Source: Methylophaga sp. (GTDB taxonomy: Bacteria > Pseudomonadota > Gammaproteobacteria > Nitrosococcales > Methylophagaceae). From it: a stretch of DNA of 64,000 bases. The translations under genes and the position numbers were made by a program. Below, in pieces: positions 33,618-43,457 of this stretch. Positions within the stretch are counted from its first letter, which is position 1. Each line of letters begins with the position of its first letter. The stretch lies in the NCBI GenBank assembly GCA_020831825.1, contig JAFIFW010000012.1, forward strand, positions 248,001-312,000, given 5' to 3'. The notes below the pieces were generated by a model that was not told the origin of the DNA, searched no databases, and was given only the letters and a program-made list of their open reading frames with translations.

Positions 33618-36416
33618 TTAATTGCGCAGTTTGTTGTTTGCCTGACCGCCCCCGTAACTATAGAACTGCAATGGCTCACCGCCCGGCGAAACCTTGACCG
33701 CGCAATATTTGAACTCGGGGATTTTCGCCGCAGGGTCGAGTGCCGCGTTGGACAGTTCGTTAATCGCTGCTTCATAGTAACAAAAAGCCATAAACACAGC
33801 GCCAGGAGGAACACCCTCATCGACACGCGCATAGACCGAGACTTCGCCACGGCGAGTTGACAGGGTCATCAAGTCGCCCGGGGTAATGCCCATTTCATCC
33901 AGTGTCAGCGGGTGCACAGTGGCCACCGCTTGTGATTCCAGCGCATCAAGCACATTGGAACGACGGGTCATTGAACCGGTATGCCAGTGCTCCAGCATAC
34001 GGCCGGTGATCAGCACGTATGGATATTCCTCATCCGGCCGTTCATCCGGAGGCACTACATCGGCAGGTACAAATTTGCCTCGGCCACGTGGGAAATCTTC
34101 GGTAAAGATAACCCAGTCACCGGGGTCACCTTCTTCAAAGCATGGATAAACCACGCCATGTTCGCTTTCCAGACGATCCCAGGTGATACCGGCCATGTGC
34201 GGTACAGCCTTGCGAATCTCGGCAAACACTTCAGCCGGGCCACTGTAATTCCAGTCCAGCCCCAACCGTCGCGCCAATTCCTGAATAATCCAGAGATCCT
34301 GACGGGCATCTCCGGGCATCGACACAGCGGCACGGCCCATTTGGACCAGCCGATCAGTGTTGGTGAATGTGCCGGTTTTTTCGGCGAAACCCGAGGCAGG
34401 TAGAATAACATCAGCCAGATAAGCGGTTTCAGTCAGGAAAATATCCTGTACCACCAAGTGATCAAGTTCGGCCAGTGACTGCCTTGCATGGTTGGCATCA
34501 GGATCAGACATGGCCGGGTTTTCGCCCATGATGTAGAGACCTTTTAATTCACCACGATGAATGGCATCCATAATTTCGACCACGGTCAAGCCGGGATTGG
34601 CATCAAGCGGTGTTTGCCATAAATCTTCAAAGTACTGACGCGCAGCATCATCGCCCACAGGCCGGTAATCCGGGAACACCATCGGTATCAAACCCATATC
34701 CGATGCACCCTGTACATTGTTTTGCCCACGAAGCGGATGTAAGCCGGTTCCCGGGCGACCAATTTGTCCTGTCATCAACGCAAGTGAAATCAGACATCTT
34801 GCGTTATCCGTACCGTGAACGTGCTGGGAAATACCCATCCCCCAGAGGATCATTGCGGTATCTGCAGTGGCATAGAGTCTGGCAACTTCACGGATGGTTT
34901 CTGCAGGAATACCACAAATAGACTCCATCATTTCTGGCGTATAAGCCTTGAGATGTGCCTGCAATTCATCAAAGCCTTCAGTACGTTCTGCAATAAACTC
35001 AGGTGCCACCAGCCCCTCTTCAACGATGGTGTGCATCATGGCGTTGAGCAAGGGTACATCACTGCCTGGCTTGAACTGAAGCACGTGATCCGCATGCATG
35101 GCTAGCTCGGTTCTGCGCGGATCCATCACAACAAGTTTGTGCCCCTTGCGTGCCGCGTTTTTAATCCAGGTAGCACCTACGGGATGATTGACTGTAGGGT
35201 TGGCTCCAATAACCACAATCACTTCAGCCTTGTCTACATCAGCCACCGGGTTGGATACCGCACCCGAACCCAGACATTCAAGCAGGGCGACTACCGATGA
35301 GGCATGACACAGACGAGTACAGTGATCTACGTTATTGGTCTTGAAGCCAGTACGAATCAATTTCTGGAACAAATAGGCTTCTTCGTTACTGCCTTTGGCG
35401 CTACCGAATCCGGCCAGCGCATTAGGGCCCATTGAATCACGAATATCGGCAAAACCTTTAGCAGCAAAGTCCAACGCTTCTTCCCATGTGGCTTCGCGGA
35501 ATACCTTATCGATATCGTTGGGATCCAACGTGAAATCGCCATGTTTGTCTGGTGCATCAGCACGGCGAATCATCGGTTTGGTCAAGCGATGTGGATGATG
35601 CACATAGTCAAAACCGTAGCGACCTTTGACACATAGCCGACTGTTGTTGGCGGGACCATCGCGACCTTCAACAAACAGAATTTTGTCATCTTTAATGTTG
35701 TAGGTAAGCTGACAACCCACCCCGCAATACGGACAGACTGAATCGACTTTTTTATCGGGTTCAACCAGCGCAACTTCATCGGCTGGCATCAGTGCGCCTG
35801 TAGGGCAGGCTTGAACACATTCACCACAGGCGACACAAGTGCTGTCACCCATTGGGTCAGCGAGGTCAAACACGATCTCGGTATGATGGCCACGCATTGC
35901 CAGACCGATGACATCATTGTTTTGCTCATCACGGCAAGCACGCAAACAGCGTGTACATTGAATGCAGGCATCCATATTAACGGCAATGGCCGGGTGTGAA
36001 TAATCCGGTGCCGCCTGTTCTCGTGGGGCAAATCGAGGTGCGCTTACATTAAGTTTTCCGGCCCAGTAATCCAGCTCGGAGTTCAGCGTATGTGGTTGTT
36101 CAGAAACATCTGATTTTAGTAGTTCCAGCACCATTTGCTGCGCTTTGGTGGCCCGAGAACTGGCTGAATCAACCTTCATGCCCTCGGAAGGATAACGGCA
36201 ACAAGACGGTGCCAGCACGCGTTCACCTTCAATTTCAACCATGCATGCACGACAATTACCATCCTGACCTTGATGATCCGAATAACACAGATGAGGAATT
36301 TCGATACCTTGTTTACGTGCCGCGATTAGCAGGGTTTCATCAGCAGCCACGTCGATAGTTTTACCGTTAAGCGTGATTTGCACAGTCTCGGTAACATCTT
36401 GCAATTGACTGGCCAT
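33618..36416 (-). CDS. fdsA: NAD-dependent formate dehydrogenase, alpha subunit
   Basis: 932 aa. Domains in order: 2Fe-2S domain (C44, C55, C58, then Cys about 72), a His-Cys3 segment, and two 4Fe-4S motifs (CIQCTRCLRAC and CVACGECVQAC). A fourth cluster (CPYCGVGC) opens the molybdopterin domain. The active-site residue is Cys (TRLCHASSV, about residue 370), not selenocysteine. The C-terminal molydopterin-binding domain starts around PYVLITGRMLEHWHTGSM. Catalyses formate + NAD+ to CO2 + NADH together with the fused FdsGB protein, whose stop overlaps this start (TAATG). Cytoplasmic. No fdsC/fdsD accessory gene is in the window next to it. Confidence 0.92.
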   Translation of the reverse strand: MASQLQDVTETVQITLNGKTIDVAADETLLIAARKQGIEIPHLCYSDHQGQDGNCRACMVEIEGERVLAPSCCRYPSEGMKVDSASSRATKAQQMVLELLKSDVSEQPHTLNSELDYWAGKLNVSAPRFAPREQAAPDYSHPAIAVNMDACIQCTRCLRACRDEQNNDVIGLAMRGHHTEIVFDLADPMGDSTCVACGECVQACPTGALMPADEVALVEPDKKVDSVCPYCGVGCQLTYNIKDDKILFVEGRDGPANNSRLCVKGRYGFDYVHHPHRLTKPMIRRADAPDKHGDFTLDPNDIDKVFREATWEEALDFAAKGFADIRDSMGPNALAGFGSAKGSNEEAYLFQKLIRTGFKTNNVDHCTRLCHASSVVALLECLGSGAVSNPVADVDKAEVIVVIGANPTVNHPVGATWIKNAARKGHKLVVMDPRRTELAMHADHVLQFKPGSDVPLLNAMMHTIVEEGLVAPEFIAERTEGFDELQAHLKAYTPEMMESICGIPAETIREVARLYATADTAMILWGMGISQHVHGTDNARCLISLALMTGQIGRPGTGLHPLRGQNNVQGASDMGLIPMVFPDYRPVGDDAARQYFEDLWQTPLDANPGLTVVEIMDAIHRGELKGLYIMGENPAMSDPDANHARQSLAELDHLVVQDIFLTETAYLADVILPASGFAEKTGTFTNTDRLVQMGRAAVSMPGDARQDLWIIQELARRLGLDWNYSGPAEVFAEIRKAVPHMAGITWDRLESEHGVVYPCFEEGDPGDWVIFTEDFPRGRGKFVPADVVPPDERPDEEYPYVLITGRMLEHWHTGSMTRRSNVLDALESQAVATVHPLTLDEMGITPGDLMTLSTRRGEVSVYARVDEGVPPGAVFMAFCYYEAAINELSNAALDPAAKIPEFKYCAVKVSPGGEPLQFYSYGGGQANNKLRN

Positions 36417-38113
36417 TACTTCAGCTCCTCAGGGAAATATTTAATGACACTTCGCAGCGGATTGGGTGCTGCCTGACCGAGACCACATATCGAGGCATCG
36501 ACCATCACTTCCGACAAATCCTCCAGCAGCGGTTGATCCCAGTCTGCATTTTTCATCAAGTTGACGGCCTTGGAGGTACCGACCCTGCAGGGGGTGCACT
36601 GACCGCATGATTCATCTTCAAAAAATTTCATGGCGTTGAGCGCCAGATCGCGTGCCCGATCCTTATCGGAAAATACGACAATCGCAGCACTTCCAATAAA
36701 GCAGCCATATTCATGCAGGGTGTCAAAATCCAGCGGAACATCGCCTAACGATGCCGGCAAGATGCCACCCGAAGCACCGCCGGGGAAGTAACCATAAAAC
36801 TCATGGCCTTGCTGCATGCCGCCACAATACTCATCGATGAGTTCACGCATGCTGATACCGGCTGGTGCCAGATGTACGCCAGGTTTGTTGACCCGGCCAC
36901 TGACCGAAAATGAACGCAAACCTTTACGACCATTACGACCATGTTTGGTCAGGCATTCCGGGCCTTTTTCAACGATATCGCGCACCCAGTACAGTGATTC
37001 CATATTGTGTTCCAGTGTCGGTCTGCCAAACAGACCCACCTGAGCTACAAATGGTGGCCGCAAACGGGGCATGCCGCGTTTGCCCTCGATGGATTCAATC
37101 ATCGCTGACTCTTCACCACAAATATAGGCCCCTGCACCACGGCGCAGATACATCTTAGGCAGGTTTGCTACCGGCGGATTTTTCTGCAGTTTGACTAACT
37201 CCTCCTCGAGCATTACACGGATAGCCGCATATTCATCGCGAAGATAAATATAGATTTCATCAATACCCACCGCCCAGGCAGCAATCAAAGTGCCTTCGAG
37301 AAAGCAGTGTGGGTCACGATCCAGATAATATTTGTCTTTAAAAGTGCCCGGCTCACCCTCGTCAATATTGACGGCCATCAGCCGTGGCGCAGGTTGATCA
37401 CGCACGATGCGCCATTTTCTCCCTACCGGAAAACCTGCCCCCCCCAAACCACGCAGTCCTGAGTCATCCATCATGTCGAGTACCTGCTCGACTTTGATGT
37501 CACCAGTAATACACTTTTGATAGGTTTGATAACCACCTGAAGCGAGGTATTCATCAAGCAGTATGGCCTCGATCTGCTCAGGCTGGGTGTGTCCCCGTTC
37601 AACCAGCGCTGCCACGGTTGAAGTTTCGGCCTGTTCGACCGGGTGCATCCCAACAACAGCAACAGGGGCTTTGTCGCAACGACCTACACACGGAACACGC
37701 TGGACTCTCACATCAGTGCCCATCGCTTTTTCCAGCGAACTTATCAGCGAATTGGCCCCCATCATTTCACAGGTCATTGATTCACAGACCCGAACCGTCA
37801 ATGCAGGTGGCGGTGTGTCGCTTTCTTTAACCACATCGAAATGATGATAGAAAGTGGCAACTTCGTAGACTTCGGCTTTGGACAGCCGCATTTCGTAGGC
37901 AAGTGCAACCAGATGTTTAGCAGAGATATGCTGATATTGGTCCTGAATTTTGTGCAGATGCTCAATCAATAAGTCTTTTCGTCTGGGTTCATCACCCAAT
38001 AAGGCACGCACTTCTTCCAAAGCAGTGGCATCGACTTGCCGACCTTTGCCAGATGCTCTTGGCATCTTCAGCTTGCGCGTGGGAATTTGAGCACTAATCA
38101 CCTGCTCTGTCAT
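36416..38113 (-). CDS. fdsB: NAD-dependent formate dehydrogenase, fused gamma-beta subunit
   Basis: 565 aa from ATG 38113 (AGAGGT upstream; an ATG at 38170 is open but lacks an RBS). The N-terminal 160 residues are NuoE/FdsG-like, with a thioredoxin-fold 2Fe-2S site (VCESMTCEMMG and PCVGRCDKAP). The rest is NuoF/FdsB-like, with the FMN/NAD site (GLRGLGGAGFPVGRKW, GEESAMIESIEG) and the 4Fe-4S site SCGQCTPCRVGTSKA. In Cupriavidus and Rhodobacter these are two genes, so this is a fusion. It passes electrons from the alpha subunit to NAD+. Followed directly by fdsA. Confidence 0.9.
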   Translation of the reverse strand: MTEQVISAQIPTRKLKMPRASGKGRQVDATALEEVRALLGDEPRRKDLLIEHLHKIQDQYQHISAKHLVALAYEMRLSKAEVYEVATFYHHFDVVKESDTPPPALTVRVCESMTCEMMGANSLISSLEKAMGTDVRVQRVPCVGRCDKAPVAVVGMHPVEQAETSTVAALVERGHTQPEQIEAILLDEYLASGGYQTYQKCITGDIKVEQVLDMMDDSGLRGLGGAGFPVGRKWRIVRDQPAPRLMAVNIDEGEPGTFKDKYYLDRDPHCFLEGTLIAAWAVGIDEIYIYLRDEYAAIRVMLEEELVKLQKNPPVANLPKMYLRRGAGAYICGEESAMIESIEGKRGMPRLRPPFVAQVGLFGRPTLEHNMESLYWVRDIVEKGPECLTKHGRNGRKGLRSFSVSGRVNKPGVHLAPAGISMRELIDEYCGGMQQGHEFYGYFPGGASGGILPASLGDVPLDFDTLHEYGCFIGSAAIVVFSDKDRARDLALNAMKFFEDESCGQCTPCRVGTSKAVNLMKNADWDQPLLEDLSEVMVDASICGLGQAAPNPLRSVIKYFPEELK

Positions 38114-38403
38114 CTGCTTACCTCTCTCAAATATCTGTAGTGTCTTCTCAGATGTGTCAACCTTACACATAACAGAATGAAGCTATCACGCAATGGTTCC
38201 CGTGTGAAGCAGAATCCGGTCACATCTCAAAAAGCCGCAAAAATTGCCTAAAACACAATGCTGAGTCACCATCATGGGGCAAAAATTTGCACCAAATATC
38301 AGATTGAATGACCGCTAAAAAACACACAAAAGGACCAAAACAAAGTCTTTCTAATCACACCGGTTTTCCCAGATTCAGCCAGCGATTGTTAACCTATTAC
38401 AGC

Positions 38404-39435
38404 TTACTGGGAAGTTTGTTTCTCGCTATCAGCTTGCTGTTGGGCTTGCAGCTCTTCCAGCCAGAGATTGTGATGTTGTTCAGCCCATGCGGTATCCACG
38501 TGACCGGTAGTCATACCCTCAAGCGCGCCTTCGGTGCCAATGGTGCCAATGTAGATATGACCAAAAGCAAAGGCAATCAGCAAAAATGCAGTGCTGAGAT
38601 GAATTAGATGAGAGATCTGAATGACAAAACGACTCTGATCAAAATTGGGGAAATCCAGTACAAAACCTGTAGCACAGATCGCAACGCCTGCCGTCGCCAG
38701 AGTCCAGTACCAGAGTTTCTCACCGCCGTTGAATTTACCGGCTGGTGGATGTTGGTCACCAATAATGCCACCAAAACCTTTGAACCACTCCAAATCGATG
38801 CGGCTGAACAGATTTTCTTTGAACCACTTAATCAAAAGAACCAGCAAGGCCACACTAAATACAGGCCCCAAAATGTTGTGTGCCCATTTGGCAACATCAG
38901 CATAAGCGGCAAAGGCAACGTGGCCCATGATCGGAATCAGCACGTAACGACCGTATAGCAGACTCAAGCCAGTGATCGCCAGAATGATGAACAAAGTCGC
39001 CGTCAGCCAATGTAGGCGTCGCTCGTTAAGCGTCCAGCGTTCTACGGTCTTGCCGGTTCGCGGATGGGTCAGTTTGACTTGACCACGTGTCAGGTAAAAC
39101 AGGGTTAAAGCGGCTAACACAGAGAATATCAGCCAGCTACCGTATGTCGCCAAAGGCCCGTTTCTCAGTTGTCGCCAGTTTTGTGCCATGTTCTGGATCA
39201 GAACATTGGTCTCACGTCCCTGCACTGCAGTATATGCATCGGGTGAACCCTGCCGCACCTGACGCCATGTATCCGCTCGCGGGTTGGTCACTGTTGCTTC
39301 GTTGTCAGTTACCTGATTGCCTATCAGCCAATAACCTGACAGCGGTAACAGAATAATCGCCAACAACATAACGATAAAGCTGCGCCGCATAATTTTTTTG
39401 CGTTGTGCCAAATTCATTGTACTTGTCGCTGACAT
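38404..39435 (-). CDS. Formate dehydrogenase cytochrome b subunit
   Basis: 343 aa from ATG 39435 (GGAG five bases upstream). An N-terminal helix (about residues 17-34) is followed by a periplasmic segment, then a cytochrome b561/FdnI-type four-helix domain (WTLNERRLHWLTATLFIILAI). Further helices contain H (ADVAKWAHNILGP, ISHLIHLSTAF, AFGHIYIGT) as haem b ligands. It anchors the exported formate dehydrogenase and gives its electrons to quinone. It ends the operon. It is longer than E. coli FdoI because of the N-terminal extension, as is usual for this FDH type. Name equivalent to fdoI/fdhC. Confidence 0.9.
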   Translation of the reverse strand: MSATSTMNLAQRKKIMRRSFIVMLLAIILLPLSGYWLIGNQVTDNEATVTNPRADTWRQVRQGSPDAYTAVQGRETNVLIQNMAQNWRQLRNGPLATYGSWLIFSVLAALTLFYLTRGQVKLTHPRTGKTVERWTLNERRLHWLTATLFIILAITGLSLLYGRYVLIPIMGHVAFAAYADVAKWAHNILGPVFSVALLVLLIKWFKENLFSRIDLEWFKGFGGIIGDQHPPAGKFNGGEKLWYWTLATAGVAICATGFVLDFPNFDQSRFVIQISHLIHLSTAFLLIAFAFGHIYIGTIGTEGALEGMTTGHVDTAWAEQHHNLWLEELQAQQQADSEKQTSQ

Positions 39436-39445
39436 ACCGGCTCCG

Positions 39446-39628
39446 TTAACGATCCGTCTGAACCTCATTGAAACGCAGCTTCAACAGCGCTTCACGTTCT
39501 TCAGCAGGCATAGTCTGTGTGTCACGCTTGCCCTTGTAGACACCGGGTTCATGCAAAGTTACCCGTGTGTCCTCGTAACAGGCCGACAAGATAAAAGTCG
39601 CAAATACAATGGATATAATTTTTTTCAT
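39446..39628 (-). CDS. Small lipoprotein in the formate dehydrogenase operon
   Basis: 60 aa. Signal peptide MKKIISIVFATFILSAC with lipobox LSAC, then a charged segment (YEDTRVTLHEPGVYKGKRD) and a C-terminal Glu/Arg-rich helix. It lies two bases after the beta-subunit gene and ten bases before the cytochrome gene, so it belongs to the operon. I know no function; it may help anchoring or assembly of the enzyme at the membrane. Its small size means it is easily missed in annotation. Confidence 0.75.
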   Translation of the reverse strand: MKKIISIVFATFILSACYEDTRVTLHEPGVYKGKRDTQTMPAEEREALLKLRFNEVQTDR

Positions 39629-39630
39629 TA

Positions 39631-40215
39631 TCAGTCTTTGTAAGCAGTGTTCCAGCCCCAGGTATCGGGACGGCCGCCACGACGAACCACGCGGTTGCGG
39701 AACAGGTCAGCAACAATGTCACCATCGCCCGCTAACAGGGCCTTGGTAGAACACATTTCAGCACACAAAGGCAGTTTACCTTCCGCCAGTCGATTACGAC
39801 CGTACTTGTCGAGTTCAGCCTGTGAATTATCAGATTCTGGACCACCGGCACAGAAAGTACATTTATCCATCTTGCCGCGGGCACCAAAAGCACCTTCCTG
39901 AGGATATTGTGGCGCGCCAAATGGGCAGGCATAGAAGCAATAGCCACAGCCGATGCAGATGTCCTTATCGTGCAACACCACACCATCATCAGTGGTGTAG
40001 AAGCAATCAACCGGACACACCGCCTGACAGGGTGCATCTGTACAATGCATACAGGCAACCGAGATGGACTTCTCACCGGGGATACCATCATCAATGGTCA
40101 CTACCCGCCGGCGATTAATGCCCCACGGTACCTCATGTTCGTTTTTACATGCGGTGACACAGGCGTTACATTCAATACAACGCTCGGCATCACACAAAAA
40201 CTTCATACGAGCCAT
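39631..40215 (-). CDS. Formate dehydrogenase iron-sulfur (beta) subunit
   Basis: 194 aa with four 4Fe-4S motifs: CIECNACVTACKNEH, CMHCTDAPCQAVCPVDC, CIGCGYCFYACPFGAPQ and a final set (KCTFC, CAEMCSTKALLAGD). Carries electrons from the alpha subunit to cytochrome b. No signal peptide, so it is exported as a complex with the TAT-targeted alpha subunit, as known for FdnGH. It has no C-terminal membrane helix; its anchor is the cytochrome b. Name equivalent to fdoH/fdhB. Confidence 0.92.
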   Translation of the reverse strand: MARMKFLCDAERCIECNACVTACKNEHEVPWGINRRRVVTIDDGIPGEKSISVACMHCTDAPCQAVCPVDCFYTTDDGVVLHDKDICIGCGYCFYACPFGAPQYPQEGAFGARGKMDKCTFCAGGPESDNSQAELDKYGRNRLAEGKLPLCAEMCSTKALLAGDGDIVADLFRNRVVRRGGRPDTWGWNTAYKD

Positions 40216-40233
40216 TTTCTTAATCCCCTGGAT

Positions 40234-43107
40234 CTAGGCGGGACGTACACGACACAACGAGACTTTGGTCTCTTGCATCGCTGTCACTGAGTCATAACCA
40301 TAAGTGAATACCACGTTACAGGATTCACCACGTACGTACGGCGCTGTCCCTTCAGGGTATTTATCTTTCAAATCTTCACCCTGATAGTGACCGCCAAAGT
40401 GGAAAGGCATAAACACCACGCCACGCTCAACCCGAGGAGTGACAAATGCCATCACTTTGACTGCGCCACCTTCAGGTCCTTCCACCCAGACCTGACGACC
40501 ATGACGGATACGAGCGTTATTGGCATCAGCAGGGTTGATTTCAATGAACATATCCTGCTGCAATTCCGCCAGCCAAGGGTTGGAGCGAGTTTCCTCACCA
40601 CCACCCTCATATTCCACCAGACGACCACTGGTCATGATCAATGGGAATTCCTCACTGAAGTCCTGCGCTTGAATCGAACTATAACGGGTTGGCAGACGAT
40701 AGAAGTTACGCCGATCTTCATAGGTCGGATATTCCGCCACCAGATCACGACGTGGTGTATAAAGTGGTTCGCGATGAATTGGCACTGGATCCGGAAACTG
40801 CCAGACGATGGCGCGTGCCTTGGCATTACCGTATGGCGCACAGCCATGCTTTATAGCGACACGCTGGATACCGCCGGAAAGATCAGTTTTCCAGTTCTTG
40901 CCTTCTGCCTCGGCTTTTTCCTCGGCAGTCAGATCATTCCACCAGCCGAGCTCCTTGAGCATGTCGGAGGTAAATTCAGGGTAGCCATCTTCAATTTCCG
41001 ATCCTGCTGTCCATGAACCTTCCGCCAGCAGATTTTGACCATCACGCTCAACACCAAAACGGGCTCGGAAAGGTGATCCCCCCTCAGCCACAGGAATACT
41101 GGTGTCGTAGAGAATATGAGTGCCGGGATGTTTCATCTCTGCCGTACCCCAGCATGGCCATGGCAAGCCATAGAACTCACCATCACAGGGACCACCCTCT
41201 GCTTTAAGTGTAGTTGTGTTAAACGTGTGCAAATTAGCCAGTTGCAGCTTCAGACGTTCTGGCGTTTGCCCAGTGTAACCACAGGCCCACATACCCCGGT
41301 TGTATTCACGGGTGATATCTTCGATCAGCGGTTCACCATCATTGACGGCAATGTGTTTGCACAGCTCGTCAGCAAAACCGAATTTTTGAGCAAAACGATA
41401 AATGATATTGTGATCTGGCAGTGATTCAAACAACGGCGCAATGACTTGTTCACGCCACTGCACCGAACGGTTTGACGACGTCAATGAACCGTAGGTCTCA
41501 AACTGAGTGGCCGCTGGTAATAAATAGACATTATCCTGACGGTCATTCATGACCGCAGACACCGTCGGGAATGGGTCAACAATAACCAACAGATCCAGTT
41601 TTTCCATCGCCGCCTTCATTTCAGGGCCGCGTGTCTGACTGTTAGGCGCATGGCCCCAGAGCACCATCGCCCGCAGAATATCTTTCTGAGTGATGTTTTC
41701 AGGGTCTTCCAATACCCCATCGATCCAGCGCGAAACGGTGATGCCGTTGGTAAACATCGGGCTGACAGGGCTGCCATTGAGTTCTTCGTAGCTGGTTTGA
41801 TCAAACTGACTGGCTATCCAGTTGTAGTCGACATCCCAAACCCGAGCCCAGTGTTCCCAGGCATCCTGGCTCAAGCCGTAGTAGCCGGGCAAGCTGTTGG
41901 AAACCACACCAAAATCGGTAGCACCCTGAACGTTATCGTGGCCACGGAAAATGTTGGTTCCACCACCAGAGACACCCATGTTGCCAAGCACTAATTGCAG
42001 AATACATAAAGCACGGGTGTTGCTGTTACCCACGGTGTGCTGGGTGATACCCATACACCACACCACCGTACCCGGTTTGTGCTCGTACATGGTTTTGGCA
42101 GCTTGGAAGACATCCGCTTCCTTGATACCGGCCACACGCTCAACTTCGTCTGGCGTCCATTTGGCAACTTCTGCACGGATTTCATCCATGCCGTAAACAC
42201 GCTGATTGATAAACTGCTCATCTTCCCAGCCGTTCTGGAACATATGCCAAATCATGCCCCAGACAAACGGAATGTCTGCACCGGGACGAATGCGAATGAA
42301 TTGATCGGCATGAGCCGCGGTGCGACTGAACCTTGGATCAACCACAATCACTTTGGCGCCCCGCTCTTTACCTCGAAGAATATGCTGCAAGGATACTGGG
42401 TGAGCTTCCGCTGGGTTAGCACCGATGATGAAGATGCACTTGGAGTTGTGAATATCGTTGTAGGAGTTGGTCATCGCACCAAAGCCCCAAGTGTTGGCAA
42501 CACCTGCAACTGTGGTCGAGTGACAGATACGGGCCTGGTGATCCACGTTATTGGAACCCCAGAAGGCCGCGAATTTACGGAACAGATAAGCTTGCTCGTT
42601 GTTGAACTTGGCACTGCCCAGCCAATAGACCGAATCAGGTCCGGCTGACTCACGAATCGCCAGCATCTGATCGCCGATTTCGTCTATCGCTTGGTCCCAT
42701 GAAATACGTTGCCATTCACCGGCCACTTTCTTCATTGGGTATTTCAGACGTTTATCACCATGTCCGTGCTCACGCACAGATGCGCCCTTGGCACAATGAG
42801 AACCGAGATTGAAGGGATGATCAAAGCTTGGCTCCTGACCAATCCAGACACCGTTTTGCACTTCGGCAACAACACCACAGCCAACGCTGCAGTGAGTACA
42901 AACACTGCGTTTTTTGGTGATTTCACCTTCGTCATAGCTATGTTGTCGACGTTGCGCAGCATCGGCCTTGTTAATCATGGCTGTAGGTAACAGACTCATG
43001 AATGCAGCACCGCCTGCTGCAATACCGGAACCTTTGAGGAATGTGCGGCGATTAAGCCCGGAAGCCTGGGTTTTTATCGCTGCGGGATCACGTTTTATCA
43101 GTTTCAT
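40234..43107 (-). CDS. Exported formate dehydrogenase, alpha (catalytic) subunit
   Basis: 957 aa. Twin-arginine signal LNRRTFLKGSGIAAGG (about residues 18-33). A 4Fe-4S site (CTHCSVGCGVVAEV, then HCAKGAS) leads into the molybdopterin domain. The active-site position reads ARICHSTTVAG (Cys about 194), so Cys replaces the selenocysteine of E. coli FdnG/FdoG. The neighbouring His-Ser-Thr motif is kept. The C-terminal cofactor domain contains FPLIMTSGRLVEYEGGGEET. Oxidises formate in the periplasm, with electrons passing via the beta subunit and cytochrome b to quinone. Needs the TorD-type chaperone and polyferredoxin encoded upstream. Confidence 0.93.
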   Translation of the reverse strand: MKLIKRDPAAIKTQASGLNRRTFLKGSGIAAGGAAFMSLLPTAMINKADAAQRRQHSYDEGEITKKRSVCTHCSVGCGVVAEVQNGVWIGQEPSFDHPFNLGSHCAKGASVREHGHGDKRLKYPMKKVAGEWQRISWDQAIDEIGDQMLAIRESAGPDSVYWLGSAKFNNEQAYLFRKFAAFWGSNNVDHQARICHSTTVAGVANTWGFGAMTNSYNDIHNSKCIFIIGANPAEAHPVSLQHILRGKERGAKVIVVDPRFSRTAAHADQFIRIRPGADIPFVWGMIWHMFQNGWEDEQFINQRVYGMDEIRAEVAKWTPDEVERVAGIKEADVFQAAKTMYEHKPGTVVWCMGITQHTVGNSNTRALCILQLVLGNMGVSGGGTNIFRGHDNVQGATDFGVVSNSLPGYYGLSQDAWEHWARVWDVDYNWIASQFDQTSYEELNGSPVSPMFTNGITVSRWIDGVLEDPENITQKDILRAMVLWGHAPNSQTRGPEMKAAMEKLDLLVIVDPFPTVSAVMNDRQDNVYLLPAATQFETYGSLTSSNRSVQWREQVIAPLFESLPDHNIIYRFAQKFGFADELCKHIAVNDGEPLIEDITREYNRGMWACGYTGQTPERLKLQLANLHTFNTTTLKAEGGPCDGEFYGLPWPCWGTAEMKHPGTHILYDTSIPVAEGGSPFRARFGVERDGQNLLAEGSWTAGSEIEDGYPEFTSDMLKELGWWNDLTAEEKAEAEGKNWKTDLSGGIQRVAIKHGCAPYGNAKARAIVWQFPDPVPIHREPLYTPRRDLVAEYPTYEDRRNFYRLPTRYSSIQAQDFSEEFPLIMTSGRLVEYEGGGEETRSNPWLAELQQDMFIEINPADANNARIRHGRQVWVEGPEGGAVKVMAFVTPRVERGVVFMPFHFGGHYQGEDLKDKYPEGTAPYVRGESCNVVFTYGYDSVTAMQETKVSLCRVRPA

Positions 43108-43125
43108 GATGGGCTTCTTGAAGAC

Positions 43126-43329
43126 TTAAAAGTCAGCTAGGTGATAGTAGGTATCGACATGTTCGGTACGATGGTAGCCTTTTGATTTTTCAGGGACATC
43201 AACGGCTGTCTGCGTCGTTGCCGGAGTGGCATGGATGACGCCACTGGTCGAAGCCAGAGTTGCAGCGCCAGCCGCAAGGGTGATTTTTTGCAGAAATTGT
43301 CTGCGACTGTTTGAGGATTCAGTGGTCAT
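43126..43329 (-). CDS. TAT-signal small protein of the formate dehydrogenase region
   Basis: 67 aa from ATG 43329 (GGAG upstream; an in-frame ATG at 43353 is less likely). It carries a TAT-type leader (SNSRRQFLQKITLAAGAAT), then about 35 residues ending GYHRTEHVDTYYHLADF. This matches the short 'formate dehydrogenase region TAT target' family found before alpha subunits. The function is unknown; a structural or assembly role is likely because the gene is kept at this place. It ends 18 bases before the alpha subunit starts. Confidence 0.8.
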   Translation of the reverse strand: MTTESSNSRRQFLQKITLAAGAATLASTSGVIHATPATTQTAVDVPEKSKGYHRTEHVDTYYHLADF

Positions 43330-43350
43330 TTTGGCAAATCTCCGACACCT

Positions 43351-43389
43351 CAAAACCGGCTAAAAACCTTGCTTTTTGTACCGGTTTTG
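43351..43389. other. Strong hairpin inside the formate dehydrogenase operon
   Basis: Perfect arms CAAAACCGG and CCGGTTTTG (43351-43359, 43381-43389) with an inner AAAAA/TTTTT pair. It lies between the chaperone gene and the TAT-target gene. A T-run follows only on the plus-strand side. On the minus strand it may be a partial terminator, RNA processing site or stabiliser that sets different levels for maturation and structural genes. Confidence 0.55.
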
Positions 43390-43457
43390 ACAATTTTTTA
43401 TGTGTGACAAAGTATCGCGCAACTCAGCGATCATGAGCAAGTCAATTGCAAGCATTT

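Noticed and set aside
40387..41016. Plus-strand frame of 209 codons within the FDH alpha gene
   Set aside because: Antisense to a highly conserved enzyme; composition is that of a shadow frame.
42510..42535. Selenocysteine site in the exported formate dehydrogenase
   Set aside because: The position is an ordinary Cys codon and no UGA is present in either FDH alpha gene.
42037..42648. Plus-strand frame of 203 codons within the FDH alpha gene
   Set aside because: Antisense to the conserved active-site region; no RBS.
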